From Acetothermia bacterium UBA3571 (GTDB taxonomy: Bacteria; Bipolaricaulota; Bipolaricaulia; Bipolaricaulales; Bipolaricaulaceae), in NCBI GenBank assembly GCA_002375995.1, contig DFNI01000019.1:1-64000 (forward strand): 64,000 nucleotides of DNA, given 5' to 3'. Position numbers and translations under genes: made by a program. The notes under the pieces are model-generated. The model searched no databases. It saw only the letters and a program-made list of their open reading frames with translations, and was not told where the DNA came from. Below, piece by piece: positions 26,593 to 35,505 of this stretch. Numbering within the stretch: the first letter of the stretch is position 1; the number at the start of each line of letters is the position of its first letter.

Positions 26593-27470
26593 TGTTCAAA
26601 AGCCCCCAGTGGCAGAGGCGGAAGGAAGGGTTCCGGCGCGGCTGGTACAAGTTCTCCCGCAACCCCGTATCGGTGGTTGGGCTATTCTTCGTGCTTTTGG
26701 TCTCCTTCCTGGCCGCGTTCGCACCGTATGTGGCCCCATACCCGGAGCACGCGGGGAGGTTCGTGAACTTCCGCGAGGCGAGCCAGCCCCCGAGCTTGAG
26801 GCACCTCTGCGGCACCGATGTGTTCGGACGGGATATCCTCTCGCGGATCTTCTTCGGGTTCCGCTACTCCCTCATGATGGGGGTGGTGGTGCTTTCGTTG
26901 GTGGTGCCCCCCGGGGTGATCCTGGGCCTGATCGCGGGCTACTACCGCGGCACCTGGATCGAGACCCTGATCATGCGGGTGACCGACATCTTCCTGGCGG
27001 TCCCTCCCTTGATCCTGGCGCTGGCGGTCTGTTCGGTGCTCACCCCCAGCGTCTTCAACGCCATGATGGCCATATCGTTGATGTGGTGGCCGTGGTATAC
27101 CCGGCTGGTCTACGGCCTCGCCTCCTCCCTCAAGCACGAGTTCTTCGTCCAGGCCGCCGAGGTGACCGGGGCGAGCAAGTTCCACATCCTCTTCCGGGAG
27201 ATCCTCCCCAACTGTGTTTCCAGCATCTTCACCAAGATGAGCCTGGATATGGGCTGGGTGATCCTGATCGGGTCGGCGTTGAGCTTCGTGGGGCTGGGGG
27301 CCCAGCCTCCCACCCCCGACCTCGGTACCATGGTGGCCGACGGGGCCAAGTACCTCCCCGACCAGTGGTGGATCGCGGTCTTCCCCGCCTTGGCCATCAT
27401 GATTACGGTGCTGGGGTTCAACCTCCTGGGGGATGGCTTCCGGGACCTCTTCGCCTTGGAGGAGATCTGA
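26592..27470 (+). CDS. dppC: Peptide ABC transporter permease, DppC type
   Basis: A 292-residue permease starting MFKSPQWQRRKEGFRRGW. The N-terminal FSRNPVSVVGLFFVLLVSFLAAFAP is the first membrane segment; GTDVFGRDILSRIFFGFRYS near 78 is the DppC/OppC signature; EFFVQAAEVTGASKFHILFREILPN is the EAA loop. ATG 26592 shares a base with the dppB stop. It forms the second half of the membrane channel. Confidence 0.88.
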   Translation: MFKSPQWQRRKEGFRRGWYKFSRNPVSVVGLFFVLLVSFLAAFAPYVAPYPEHAGRFVNFREASQPPSLRHLCGTDVFGRDILSRIFFGFRYSLMMGVVVLSLVVPPGVILGLIAGYYRGTWIETLIMRVTDIFLAVPPLILALAVCSVLTPSVFNAMMAISLMWWPWYTRLVYGLASSLKHEFFVQAAEVTGASKFHILFREILPNCVSSIFTKMSLDMGWVILIGSALSFVGLGAQPPTPDLGTMVADGAKYLPDQWWIAVFPALAIMITVLGFNLLGDGFRDLFALEEI

Positions 27471-27471
27471 C

Positions 27472-28446
27472 ATGGGAGACGTGCTCCTCGACATCCGCGA
27501 TCTCTACGTGGAGTTCAAGGTCTATGAGGGGAAGCTCAAGGTCCTGAACGGGGTCTTTCTTTCGGTGCGCGAGGGCCAGCGGGTGGGGTTAGTGGGGGAG
27601 GCCGGCTGCGGCAAGACCACCACCATGAAGTGTGTGCTCCGCATCCTCCCCTCCCCGCCGGGCCGGATCACCGAGGGCGAGATCCTCTTCCGGGGGGAGG
27701 ACATATTGCAGATGCCGCCCCGCAAGGTACAGCTAATCCGGGGGCGGCGGATCTCCATGATCTTCCAGGACCCTACCGCCGCCCTGAACCCGGTGTTCAC
27801 CATCGGGGATCAGCTCATGACGGTGATCCGCTACGGCTCCCGGAACTCTCTCCCCAAGAAGGAGATACGCCAGCGGGCCATCAAGGCGTTGCAGGAGGTG
27901 CAGCTTCCGGATCCGGAGCGGATCTTGGCCTCTTACCCCATCCAGCTTTCGGGGGGGATGCGCCAGCGGGTGTGCATCGCCATGGCCCTCTCCACCGAGC
28001 CGGAGCTCCTCATCGCCGACGAGCCCACCACCAACCTGGACGTGACCATCCAAGACCAGGTGCTCCGGCTCCTCAACGCCTTGGTGGAGCGGCGGAACAC
28101 CTCGGTGATCTTCATCACCCACTCGCTGGGGGTGGTGCGGGAGATGGCGGACTGGGTGTACGTCATGTACGCGGGGAACATCATCGAGGGGGGTCCCAAG
28201 GAGGAGCTCTTCCGCGAGCCCCTGCACCCCTACACCCGGGGCCTTATGCGGGCCGTGCCCAAGCTCACCGGCGGCGGGATCGCCGAGGGGGTGCCGGGGA
28301 GGATCCCCGACTACCTCGACCCGCCCTCAGGCTGCCGCTTCCACCCCCGGTGTGAACACGCCATGCCCCGCTGCTCCCAAGAGAAGCCCCCGTTCCTTCC
28401 GGTGACGGGCGAACACCGGGTGGCCTGTTTCCTCTACCAGGGGTGA
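27472..28446 (+). CDS. dppD: Peptide ABC transporter ATPase, DppD type
   Basis: A 324-residue ATPase. Walker A is GEAGCGKTT near 42, the signature is LSGGMRQRVCIAMAL near 159, and Walker B ends in IADEPTTNLDV near 185. The C-terminal GCRFHPRCEHAMPRC is the Cys-rich oligopeptide-ATPase extension (PF08352 type). ATG 27472 lies one base after the dppC stop. Confidence 0.88.
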   Translation: MGDVLLDIRDLYVEFKVYEGKLKVLNGVFLSVREGQRVGLVGEAGCGKTTTMKCVLRILPSPPGRITEGEILFRGEDILQMPPRKVQLIRGRRISMIFQDPTAALNPVFTIGDQLMTVIRYGSRNSLPKKEIRQRAIKALQEVQLPDPERILASYPIQLSGGMRQRVCIAMALSTEPELLIADEPTTNLDVTIQDQVLRLLNALVERRNTSVIFITHSLGVVREMADWVYVMYAGNIIEGGPKEELFREPLHPYTRGLMRAVPKLTGGGIAEGVPGRIPDYLDPPSGCRFHPRCEHAMPRCSQEKPPFLPVTGEHRVACFLYQG

Positions 28447-28449
28447 GAG

Positions 28450-29418
28450 ATGGAACCGATACTGGAAATAAAGCAACTGAAGAAGTACTTCGTGACTTCC
28501 AGGGGAACGGTTCGGGCCGTGGACGTGATCTCCTTCGACCTCCTTCCCGGCGAGACCCTGGGGCTGGTAGGGGAGTCGGGCTCGGGCAAGAGCACCACCG
28601 CCTACACCGTGATCGGGATCTACGCCCCCACCTCGGGGAAGATCCTCTTCCGCGGTCGGGACATCTCCGTCCCGGTGGCGAAGCGCCCCAAATCCCTCAA
28701 ACGGGCCATTCAGATCGTGTTTCAAGACCCGGGCACTTCCCTAAACCCCCGGCGCACCATCGGCCAGATCCTGGAGCTCCCCCTGAAGGTCCACCGGATT
28801 GGAACCCGAGAGGAGCGGCGCCGGCGAGTGGCGGAGCTTTTGCGGATGGTGGAGCTTCCCGAGGACTATATCTACAAGGCCCCCCACATGCTGGGCGGAG
28901 GGGAGCGCCAGATGGTGGCCATCGCCCGGGCCCTGGCCACGGAACCGGAGCTGGTGATCCTGGATGAGCCCACCTCGGCCCTGGACGTATCCATCCAGGC
29001 CAAGATCATCAACATGCTGATCCAATTCCAGAAGGAGATGAACCTGGCTTATCTTTTCATCACCCACGACCTTTCCCTCATGCGGAACGTCGCCCATCGG
29101 GTGGCCATCATGTACCTGGGGAAGATCTGCGAGCTCGCCCCGGCGGTGGAGTTCTTCGAGCGCCCCTACCACCCCTACACCAAGATGCTCCTTTCCTCCA
29201 TCCCCGTAGTTTCGGAGGAGGAGGAGAAGGTCAAACCAGAAAAGATCGTTTCCAAGGGAGAGATCCCGAGCCCGGTGAACCCTCCCCCGGGGTGTCGGTT
29301 TCACACTCGCTGCATGGAGCGGAACGGGATCTGCTCCGAGGCGGTTCCCGAGGTCGTGGAAGTAGGAGAGGGACATCTCGTTTGGTGCCACCTGTACGGA
29401 AAAAAGGAGGAGAGATGA
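28450..29418 (+). CDS. dppF: Peptide ABC transporter ATPase, DppF type
   Basis: A 322-residue second ATPase. Walker A is GESGSGKST near 41; the signature is degenerate (LGGGERQMVAIARAL near 157); Walker B is VILDEPTSALDVS. The C-terminal GCRFHTRCMERNGIC matches the family's Cys-rich tail. Stop and the racemase start overlap as ATGA (29415-29418). Confidence 0.88.
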   Translation: MEPILEIKQLKKYFVTSRGTVRAVDVISFDLLPGETLGLVGESGSGKSTTAYTVIGIYAPTSGKILFRGRDISVPVAKRPKSLKRAIQIVFQDPGTSLNPRRTIGQILELPLKVHRIGTREERRRRVAELLRMVELPEDYIYKAPHMLGGGERQMVAIARALATEPELVILDEPTSALDVSIQAKIINMLIQFQKEMNLAYLFITHDLSLMRNVAHRVAIMYLGKICELAPAVEFFERPYHPYTKMLLSSIPVVSEEEEKVKPEKIVSKGEIPSPVNPPPGCRFHTRCMERNGICSEAVPEVVEVGEGHLVWCHLYGKKEER

Positions 29419-30182
29419 GGATCCTTTGGATAAACCCCGTGGGCACGGACCTCTTCGACCGTCCCATCGCCGAGTTTCTGGAGTCCGCCAAGGCCCCGGG
29501 CACCGAGATCGACGTGGTGTCCCTGAAACGCGGCCCCATGCACTTGGAGTACCACTACTACGAGGCCTTGGTCCTGGTCGACACCCTCCACGAGGTGCGC
29601 CGGGCCGAACGGGAGGGGTACGACGCCGCGGTGATCGGTTGCTTCTACGACCCCGGCCTCATGGAGGCCCGAGAGATCGCCGAGCGTCTCGTGGTCACCG
29701 CTCCGGCCGAGTCGGCCATGCACATCGCCACGACGCTTGGCCACACCTTCTCCGTCATCGTCGGCCGCAAAAAGTGGATCCCCAAGATGCACGAGAATGT
29801 AGTGAAGTACGGGTTCGAAAAGCGTCTCGCCTCCTTCAAGTCCGTGGATCTCGGGGTCTACGACTTCCAGAAGGACAAAGCCGAGACCGCCCGGAGGCTC
29901 AAGGCGGCGGCGAAAGAGGCGGTGGAGGTGGACCGGGCCGAGGTGATCATCCTCGGTTGCACCATCGAGTTCGGTTTCTACAGGGAGCTCCAGGAGGAGC
30001 TGGGAGTCCCGGTGATCGATGCGGTGATCGCGCCCCTGAAGTACGCGGAATTTCTGGTGGAGCTCCGGGATCGGTTCGGCTGGGGAGCGAGCAAGGTCTA
30101 CGGGTACCAATCCCCTCCCCTGGGCGAGATCCGCGACTGGAAGATAGAGGAACAATACGGGATCCAGGGACTCTGGGGCTAG
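29415..30182 (+). CDS. Asp/Glu/hydantoin racemase-family protein
   Basis: A 255-residue protein of the cofactor-free racemase fold. The two catalytic Cys are in AVIGCFYDPGL near 75 and VIILGCTIEFGF near 181, each following a hydrophobic strand. Family members interconvert D/L hydantoins, Asp, Glu or allantoin. Next to two HyuA-like genes a hydantoin racemase is the simplest reading. The ATGA junction with dppF ties it to the importer. Confidence 0.8.
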   Translation: MRILWINPVGTDLFDRPIAEFLESAKAPGTEIDVVSLKRGPMHLEYHYYEALVLVDTLHEVRRAEREGYDAAVIGCFYDPGLMEAREIAERLVVTAPAESAMHIATTLGHTFSVIVGRKKWIPKMHENVVKYGFEKRLASFKSVDLGVYDFQKDKAETARRLKAAAKEAVEVDRAEVIILGCTIEFGFYRELQEELGVPVIDAVIAPLKYAEFLVELRDRFGWGASKVYGYQSPPLGEIRDWKIEEQYGIQGLWG

Positions 30183-30193
30183 AAAGGACGGAT

Positions 30194-31792
30194 ATGGCGG
30201 GGACACTGCGACTCGGATTCGATGTGGGAGGAACCTTCACCGATGGAGTGCTGATGCGGGACCGGGAGGTCCTGGCCAAGGCCAAGGCCCTCACCACCGA
30301 GGACGTCACCACGGGGATCATCAACGCCCTGGACGAGCTCCTCAAGAGCTCCGGGGTGAACCCCGCGGAGATCGGGATGGTTTCCTTGGGTACCACCCAC
30401 ACCACCAACGCCATCATCGAGCGGCGCAACCTCAACAAAGTGGGGATCTTCCGCCTGGCGGCCCCGGCCACCACGGCCATCCCTCCCCTCACCGGCTGGC
30501 CCGAGGACCTGAAGCGGGCCATCGGGGGACCGGAGTTCGTCCACATCATCCGGGGAGGCTCCGAGTACGATGGCCGGGACATCGCCCCCTTGGACGAGGG
30601 AGCCATCGCCGAGGCCTGCCGCAAGATGAAGGGGAAGGTGGACTCGGTGGCCATCACTGGGGTCTTCTCCCCCATCATTCCGAAGCACGAGGAGCGGGCG
30701 GCGGAGATCGTGCGGGACGTCCTGGGGGATGAGGTCCACATCACCCTCTCCCACCGCATCGCCACCATCTCGCTTCTGGAGCGGGAGAACTCCGCCATCC
30801 TCAACGCCTCGGTGATCACGGTGATGCGGCGGGCAGTGGAATCCCTGAAGGAAGCGGTGAAGGAGAGGGGGATAAACGCTCCCCTCTTCATCGTCCAAAA
30901 CGACGGCAGCGTCATGTCCGCCGACTACGCCGTGGACTACCCCATCTTCACCGTGGCCTCGGGACCGGCGGCCTCGGTCCGGGGGGCGGTGTACCTCTCG
31001 GGGATCGAGGACGGGGTGGTGGTGGACATCGGGGGCACCTCCACCGATGTGGCCTACATCGTCAAGGGCTTCCCCCGGGAGTCCTCCATCACCGTGACCA
31101 TCGGCGGGGTGAAGACCAACATCCGCTGCCCCGACCTCCTCTCCATCGCCCTGGGCGGGGGGACCATCGTCAAACACAAAGGGGAGGAGGTCGTGGCCTT
31201 GGGGCCGGAATCGGTGGGCTATAACCTCGTCCGGTTGGGAAAGGCCTTCGGGGGGCCGCTACTTACGGTGCACGATGTGGCGGTGGCCAAAGGGGTGCTT
31301 ACGGAGCGGCTCGATGTGTTCAAGACGGACTTCGTCACCCACCCCGAAAAGATCGAGGCCCTCCCCAAGAGGCTGGTGGAGAACGCCTGGGCGGCCATCA
31401 AAGCCACGCTGGAGGAAGCTATCGACAAGATGAAGACCACTGCGGAACCGGTGCCGGCCATCTTCATCGGCGGCGGGGCGTTGGTGGTGCCCCGGGAGGG
31501 GATCGCTGGAGTATCCAAAGTCCTGAGCCCCGAGCACTTCGAGGTAGGCGGGGCTGTGGGGACCACCATCGCCGAGATCGGGGCCTACGCCGAGGGGGTG
31601 GTGGATCTCGAGCGGGAGGATCGGGAGGAGGCCATCGCCCGGGTGATCGAGCAGGCCAAGGACAACGCCGCCGCGGCCGGTGCCATCCGGGAGACGGTGG
31701 AAGTGATGGACATCGAGGAGATCCCCTTCACCTACATGCCCGGGAAAAGGGAAAAGATCCGGGTGCGGGTAAAGGGCAAGATCTTCGCGTGA
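30194..31792 (+). CDS. Second HyuA-like hydantoinase/oxoprolinase-family ATPase (short form)
   Basis: A 532-residue ASKHA protein, about 150 residues shorter than HyuA. LGFDVGGTFTDGVLM (residues 7-21), SLGTTHTTNAIIERRN near 65, ASGPAASVRGAV near 256, VVDIGGTSTDVAYI near 276 and LGGGTIVKH near 321 are the ATP loops. No second HyuB is present. Directly downstream lies DUF917, so HyuA-like plus DUF917 may be an alternative two-part amidohydrolase. The start is ATG 30194. Confidence 0.8.
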   Translation: MAGTLRLGFDVGGTFTDGVLMRDREVLAKAKALTTEDVTTGIINALDELLKSSGVNPAEIGMVSLGTTHTTNAIIERRNLNKVGIFRLAAPATTAIPPLTGWPEDLKRAIGGPEFVHIIRGGSEYDGRDIAPLDEGAIAEACRKMKGKVDSVAITGVFSPIIPKHEERAAEIVRDVLGDEVHITLSHRIATISLLERENSAILNASVITVMRRAVESLKEAVKERGINAPLFIVQNDGSVMSADYAVDYPIFTVASGPAASVRGAVYLSGIEDGVVVDIGGTSTDVAYIVKGFPRESSITVTIGGVKTNIRCPDLLSIALGGGTIVKHKGEEVVALGPESVGYNLVRLGKAFGGPLLTVHDVAVAKGVLTERLDVFKTDFVTHPEKIEALPKRLVENAWAAIKATLEEAIDKMKTTAEPVPAIFIGGGALVVPREGIAGVSKVLSPEHFEVGGAVGTTIAEIGAYAEGVVDLEREDREEAIARVIEQAKDNAAAAGAIRETVEVMDIEEIPFTYMPGKREKIRVRVKGKIFA

Positions 31793-31803
31793 AGGGGAAG
31801 CCC

Positions 31804-32958
31804 ATGGGTGTTAGGGAAATCCTAGCGGAATGGGGTGTGAAGGAATTCCGGGTGATCGACAAGGCCGCCATCCAGGAGATCACCCTGGGGGCGTCCATCC
31901 TCGCCACCGGCGGGGGCGGGGATCCGGAGATCGGCCTCCTTTGGGCCTACAAGGTGTTGGACGAGGGCAAGGGGATCATCATGGTGGATCCCACCGACGT
32001 CCCCGACGAAATCCAGGTCGCGAGCCCCGCGTGTCTTGGGGCGGCCCTGGTGCTCACGGAGAAGCCCCCCTCAAGCGAGGTGATAAACCTCGCCATGCGC
32101 CGGCTGGAGCGGTACCTGGGGCGGTCGATCCAGGCCACCATCCCCATCGAGTGCGGGGGGGTGAACTCGCCGGTGGCCTACGCCGCCGCCGGGGAGTTCG
32201 GGGTACCGGTGATCGACGTGGACGGGATGAACCGGGCCTTCCCGGAGCTGCAGATGACCTCTTGGGTGACCCACGGGGTCCACGCCTCCCCCACGGTCTC
32301 GGTGGACGATCGGGGGAACGTCACCGTGATCGACACCGGGGAGGACGATCTCCTCGCGGAGTCCCTGGCCCGACGGGCGGCCATGGCGTACGGGGGGATC
32401 TCCTGGATCGCCACCTACCCCATGACGGGGAAGGAGGTGAAGGAGGCCTCCATCCTCAACTCCCAGAGCATCGCGTGGGCGGTGGGGAAGGCGGTGATGC
32501 GGGCCCGAAGGGAGCATCTGGACCCCATCGCGGAGCTTCTGCGGAGCCTCCGGGAGGAGCGGGGGGTGGAGGGCTTCCGGGTCTTCAAAGGGAAGATCGT
32601 AGACATCCGGCGCGAGTTCGGGTCGGAGACCACCAAGGGGTTCACCCTGGGCAAGGTGATCATGGAGGGGATCGACGAACACCGGGGCCACACCGCCGAA
32701 CTCGACTTCCAGAACGAGTGGCTGATCCTCAGAATCGACGGGGAGGTGAGGTGTCTTCCGCCGGATCTCATCGCCATCCTGGACTCGGAGACGGGGGAGC
32801 CCATCCGCACCGACATCATGAAGTACGGGTACCGGGGGACCATTGTGCTCATCCCGGCCCACGAGAGGATGCGCACCCCGAAGGGGATCGAGCTATTCGG
32901 GCCGCGCCATTTCGGGTACGACCTGGATTACGTGCCGGTGGAGGAGCTGAACGCGTGA
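31804..32958 (+). CDS. DUF917 family protein, copy 1
   Basis: A 384-residue protein from ATG 31804; GTG 31789 is possible but the paralogue at 34348 supports MGVREILAEWGV as the true start. TLGASILATGGGGDPEIGL near 24 is the glycine-rich N-terminal signature, ECGGVNSPVAYAAAG near 118 and DVDGMNRAFPELQM near 138 follow, and EWLILRIDGEVRCLPPDLI is near 300. DUF917 includes S-methyl thiohydantoin desulfurases and hydantoinase-linked proteins. It follows a HyuA-like gene and has a close paralogue two genes on. Confidence 0.75.
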   Translation: MGVREILAEWGVKEFRVIDKAAIQEITLGASILATGGGGDPEIGLLWAYKVLDEGKGIIMVDPTDVPDEIQVASPACLGAALVLTEKPPSSEVINLAMRRLERYLGRSIQATIPIECGGVNSPVAYAAAGEFGVPVIDVDGMNRAFPELQMTSWVTHGVHASPTVSVDDRGNVTVIDTGEDDLLAESLARRAAMAYGGISWIATYPMTGKEVKEASILNSQSIAWAVGKAVMRARREHLDPIAELLRSLREERGVEGFRVFKGKIVDIRREFGSETTKGFTLGKVIMEGIDEHRGHTAELDFQNEWLILRIDGEVRCLPPDLIAILDSETGEPIRTDIMKYGYRGTIVLIPAHERMRTPKGIELFGPRHFGYDLDYVPVEELNA

Positions 32959-32968
32959 GGAGGTGATG

Positions 32969-33244
32969 ATGGACGCGGAACTCAAATCCCTGATAGAGTC
33001 CGACCCGCGCTACCGCACGGTTCTCAGAGCCGTGGTGGAGAACCCCTACATCGAGCGCCATCGGCTGGCCGAGGCCACCGGCCTTTCCGAGGAGGACCTG
33101 GAGGGGTTGCTTTCGGCCCTGGCCGAACGGATGGTGGTGTTGGAGCTCACGAGCCAAGCCGACTCCAGCGTGGAATCTCGGGTGCCGAAGAAGGTCTACC
33201 TCGTGAACCCCGAGCTGGAGGAAGCTGTGCGGGCCCTCCTCTGA
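32969..33244 (+). CDS. Small winged-helix-like DNA-binding protein
   Basis: A 91-residue protein. RTVLRAVVENPYIERHRLAEATGLSEEDLEGLLSALAERMVV has the spacing of a winged helix-turn-helix (recognition helix near LSEEDLEGLL), followed by a wing-like YLVNPELEEAV. AGGAGG at 32960 is ideally placed for ATG 32969, so this third in-frame start was chosen over those at 32963 and 32966. It could be a second regulator within the operon or an accessory protein of the DUF917 module, which the second copy lacks. Confidence 0.55.
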   Translation: MDAELKSLIESDPRYRTVLRAVVENPYIERHRLAEATGLSEEDLEGLLSALAERMVVLELTSQADSSVESRVPKKVYLVNPELEEAVRALL

Positions 33245-33247
33245 ACC

Positions 33248-34336
33248 ATGGACTGCCCGGGGAAGCTGCGGGAACTGGCGGAGGGGATGCGGGATGCGGG
33301 GATCGATCTTGTGCTCCTCTTCGATCGGGACAACGTCCGGTACTTCACCGGGTTTCGGCTGAACCGGGCCTCGAGCTCCATCCTGGCGGTGGACCGGGAC
33401 GGGAAGCCCACCTATATCGTGGCCCAGCTCGACTTCGAGCGGGCGAAGCGGGAGTGTTGGATCGAGGACATCATCCCCTTCCCCGAGGACACCCCCAATT
33501 ACCTCTCGGTCCTGGAGGCCCTTTTGCGGGGGCGGGTTGAGCGGATCGGGGTGGAAAAGCGATGCCTCACCCTGGTGCAGGCGGAGTACGTGCGGGAGCT
33601 TTTCGGGAATGGGGTGGAGCTTGTGGACGTGGGGGGGCTGGTGGCGGAGCTCCGGGCGGTGAAGTCGGAAAAGGAACTCGAGCGCATCCGCCACGCGGCG
33701 GGGATCGCCTCCCGGGTGATGGGAGAAGTGCTGCGGGAGGCCCGTCCCGGGGTGACGGAGGCGGAGCTCGTGGGGCTGGCGGAGTACCTCCTGCGGCGGG
33801 AAGGAGCGGAAGGTTCTTCCTTCGAGCCCTTCCTCATGTCGGGGGAGGAGGCCGCCTGGCCCCGCCGCGTCGCTTCGGGAAAGCCCCTCCGGGAGGGGGA
33901 GCTTGCCCTCCTCGACATGGGGGCGGTGTACGAAGGTTACTGCTCCGATATCACCCGCACCTTCGCCGTGGGGGAAGCCGATCGCGAGCGGAAGCGAATC
34001 TTCGCCGTGGCCCGGAAGGCCCAGGAAGCGGCCCTGGCCGCCATCCGCCCGGGCATCAGGGCCGCGGAGGTGGACCGTGTCGCCCGGGAGGTGATTGAAG
34101 CCGAGGGACTGGGAAAGTACTTCCCCCATCTCACGGGACACGGGGTGGGGGTTTCCATCCACGAGGCCCCCATCCTGGATCGGGGGGTAGACACGGTGCT
34201 TTCCCCGGGGATGGTGGTGACGGTGGAGCCGGGGGTGTACGTACCGGGGGTGGGGGCGGCCCGAGTGGAGGACATGGTGGTGGTGACCCGAACCGGCTGC
34301 GAGATCCTCACCGACGCTCCCCGGGACCTGGTGTGA
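33248..34336 (+). CDS. M24-family aminopeptidase P/prolidase, copy 1
   Basis: A 362-residue metallopeptidase of the creatinase/prolidase fold. The five metal ligands are all visible: LLDMGAVYEGYCSDITRTF near 220 (two Asp), TGHGVG near 300 (His), VTVEPGVYVPG near 325 (Glu) and ARVEDMVVV near 339 (Glu). The N-terminal third is the creatinase-type domain. It likely removes residues before proline or splits Xaa-Pro dipeptides. WPRRVASGKP stands where the family commonly has PHRR. Confidence 0.82.
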   Translation: MDCPGKLRELAEGMRDAGIDLVLLFDRDNVRYFTGFRLNRASSSILAVDRDGKPTYIVAQLDFERAKRECWIEDIIPFPEDTPNYLSVLEALLRGRVERIGVEKRCLTLVQAEYVRELFGNGVELVDVGGLVAELRAVKSEKELERIRHAAGIASRVMGEVLREARPGVTEAELVGLAEYLLRREGAEGSSFEPFLMSGEEAAWPRRVASGKPLREGELALLDMGAVYEGYCSDITRTFAVGEADRERKRIFAVARKAQEAALAAIRPGIRAAEVDRVAREVIEAEGLGKYFPHLTGHGVGVSIHEAPILDRGVDTVLSPGMVVTVEPGVYVPGVGAARVEDMVVVTRTGCEILTDAPRDLV

Positions 34337-34347
34337 AAGGAGAGGGA

Positions 34348-35484
34348 ATGGGTGTGAGGGAGATCCTGGCCGAATGGGGGGTCAAGGAGTACCGCCGGAT
34401 AGACAAACGAGCCCTGGCCGAGATCACCTTGGGGGCATCCATCCTCGCCACCGGCGGGGGCGGGGACCCCGAGATCGGATTGCTGTGGGCGTACAACGTG
34501 GTGGAACAGGGGAAGGAGATCCTCCTGGTGGACCCCGACGACATGCCCGACGAGGCGCTGGCCACCATCGCCGGGTGTCTCGGGGCGGCATTGGTGCTGA
34601 CGGAGAAGCCCCCCAACGGCCAGGAGCTCTTCTGGTGCTACGAGGCGCTGGGGAGGTACATGGGGAAGCCGGTCCAGGCGGTGGTGCCCCCAGAGGCCGG
34701 GGGGGTGAATACTCCGGTGCCCATGGCGGTGGCCGGGGCGGTGGGGGTGCCGGTGATCGACGCCGACGGGATGGGTCGGGCCTTCCCGGAGCTGCAGATG
34801 ACCTCCTTCTACATCCACGGGGTCTCCCCCTCCCCCACGGTGGCTGCGGACGAGAAGGGCCACATCACCATCGCCGACACCACGGATGCCTTGATGGCCG
34901 AGCGGATCATCCGCAACGCCGCCATGGCCTACGGAGGAATCTCTTGGATCGCCGGGTACCCCATGACGGGGAAACAACTCAAGGAAACCGCGATCCTGCG
35001 GTCCATCTCCTTGGCGTGGGAGCTCGGCCGCCGCGTGATGGAGGCCCGGAGGAGACACCGGGACCCGATCCAGGAGGTGATCTCCCTCACCAAGGGGTAC
35101 CGAGCCTTCCAGGGGAAGATCGTGGACATCAACCGGGAGTTCGGGGCCGAGAAGACCAAGGGCTTCTCCATGGGCCGGATCACCTTGGAGGGGATCGACG
35201 ATTTCAAGGGGCACACCGCGGCCATCGACTTCCAGAACGAGTGGCTGACCCTGCACGTGGACGGGGAGGTACGTTGCATGCCGCCGGATCTCATCTGCAT
35301 CCTGGATCCGGCCACAGGGGAGCCCATCCGGACGGACGTCGTGAAGTACGGGTATCGGGGGGTCGTAGTACTCATCCCAGCCCACGAGAGAATGCGAACC
35401 AAGAAAGGAATAGAGACCTTCGGTCCGCGTTACTTCGGCTACGACTACGATTACGTCCCGGTGGAGCGGTTGATGGGCGACTGA
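34348..35484 (+). CDS. DUF917 family protein, copy 2
   Basis: A 378-residue paralogue of the protein at 31804, with the same TLGASILATGGGGDPEIGLLWAYN start block and the same PPDLICILDPATGEPIR and RMRTKKGIETFGPR ends. It differs in the middle (QAVVPPEAGGVNTPVPMAVAG). AAGGAGAGG before ATG 34348 is a good ribosome site. It overlaps nothing but follows the M24 gene by 11 bases. The pair may be two subunits or specificities of one enzyme. Confidence 0.75.
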   Translation: MGVREILAEWGVKEYRRIDKRALAEITLGASILATGGGGDPEIGLLWAYNVVEQGKEILLVDPDDMPDEALATIAGCLGAALVLTEKPPNGQELFWCYEALGRYMGKPVQAVVPPEAGGVNTPVPMAVAGAVGVPVIDADGMGRAFPELQMTSFYIHGVSPSPTVAADEKGHITIADTTDALMAERIIRNAAMAYGGISWIAGYPMTGKQLKETAILRSISLAWELGRRVMEARRRHRDPIQEVISLTKGYRAFQGKIVDINREFGAEKTKGFSMGRITLEGIDDFKGHTAAIDFQNEWLTLHVDGEVRCMPPDLICILDPATGEPIRTDVVKYGYRGVVVLIPAHERMRTKKGIETFGPRYFGYDYDYVPVERLMGD

Positions 35485-35505
35485 AACGCGCCGTTAAGAC
35501 AAGGG

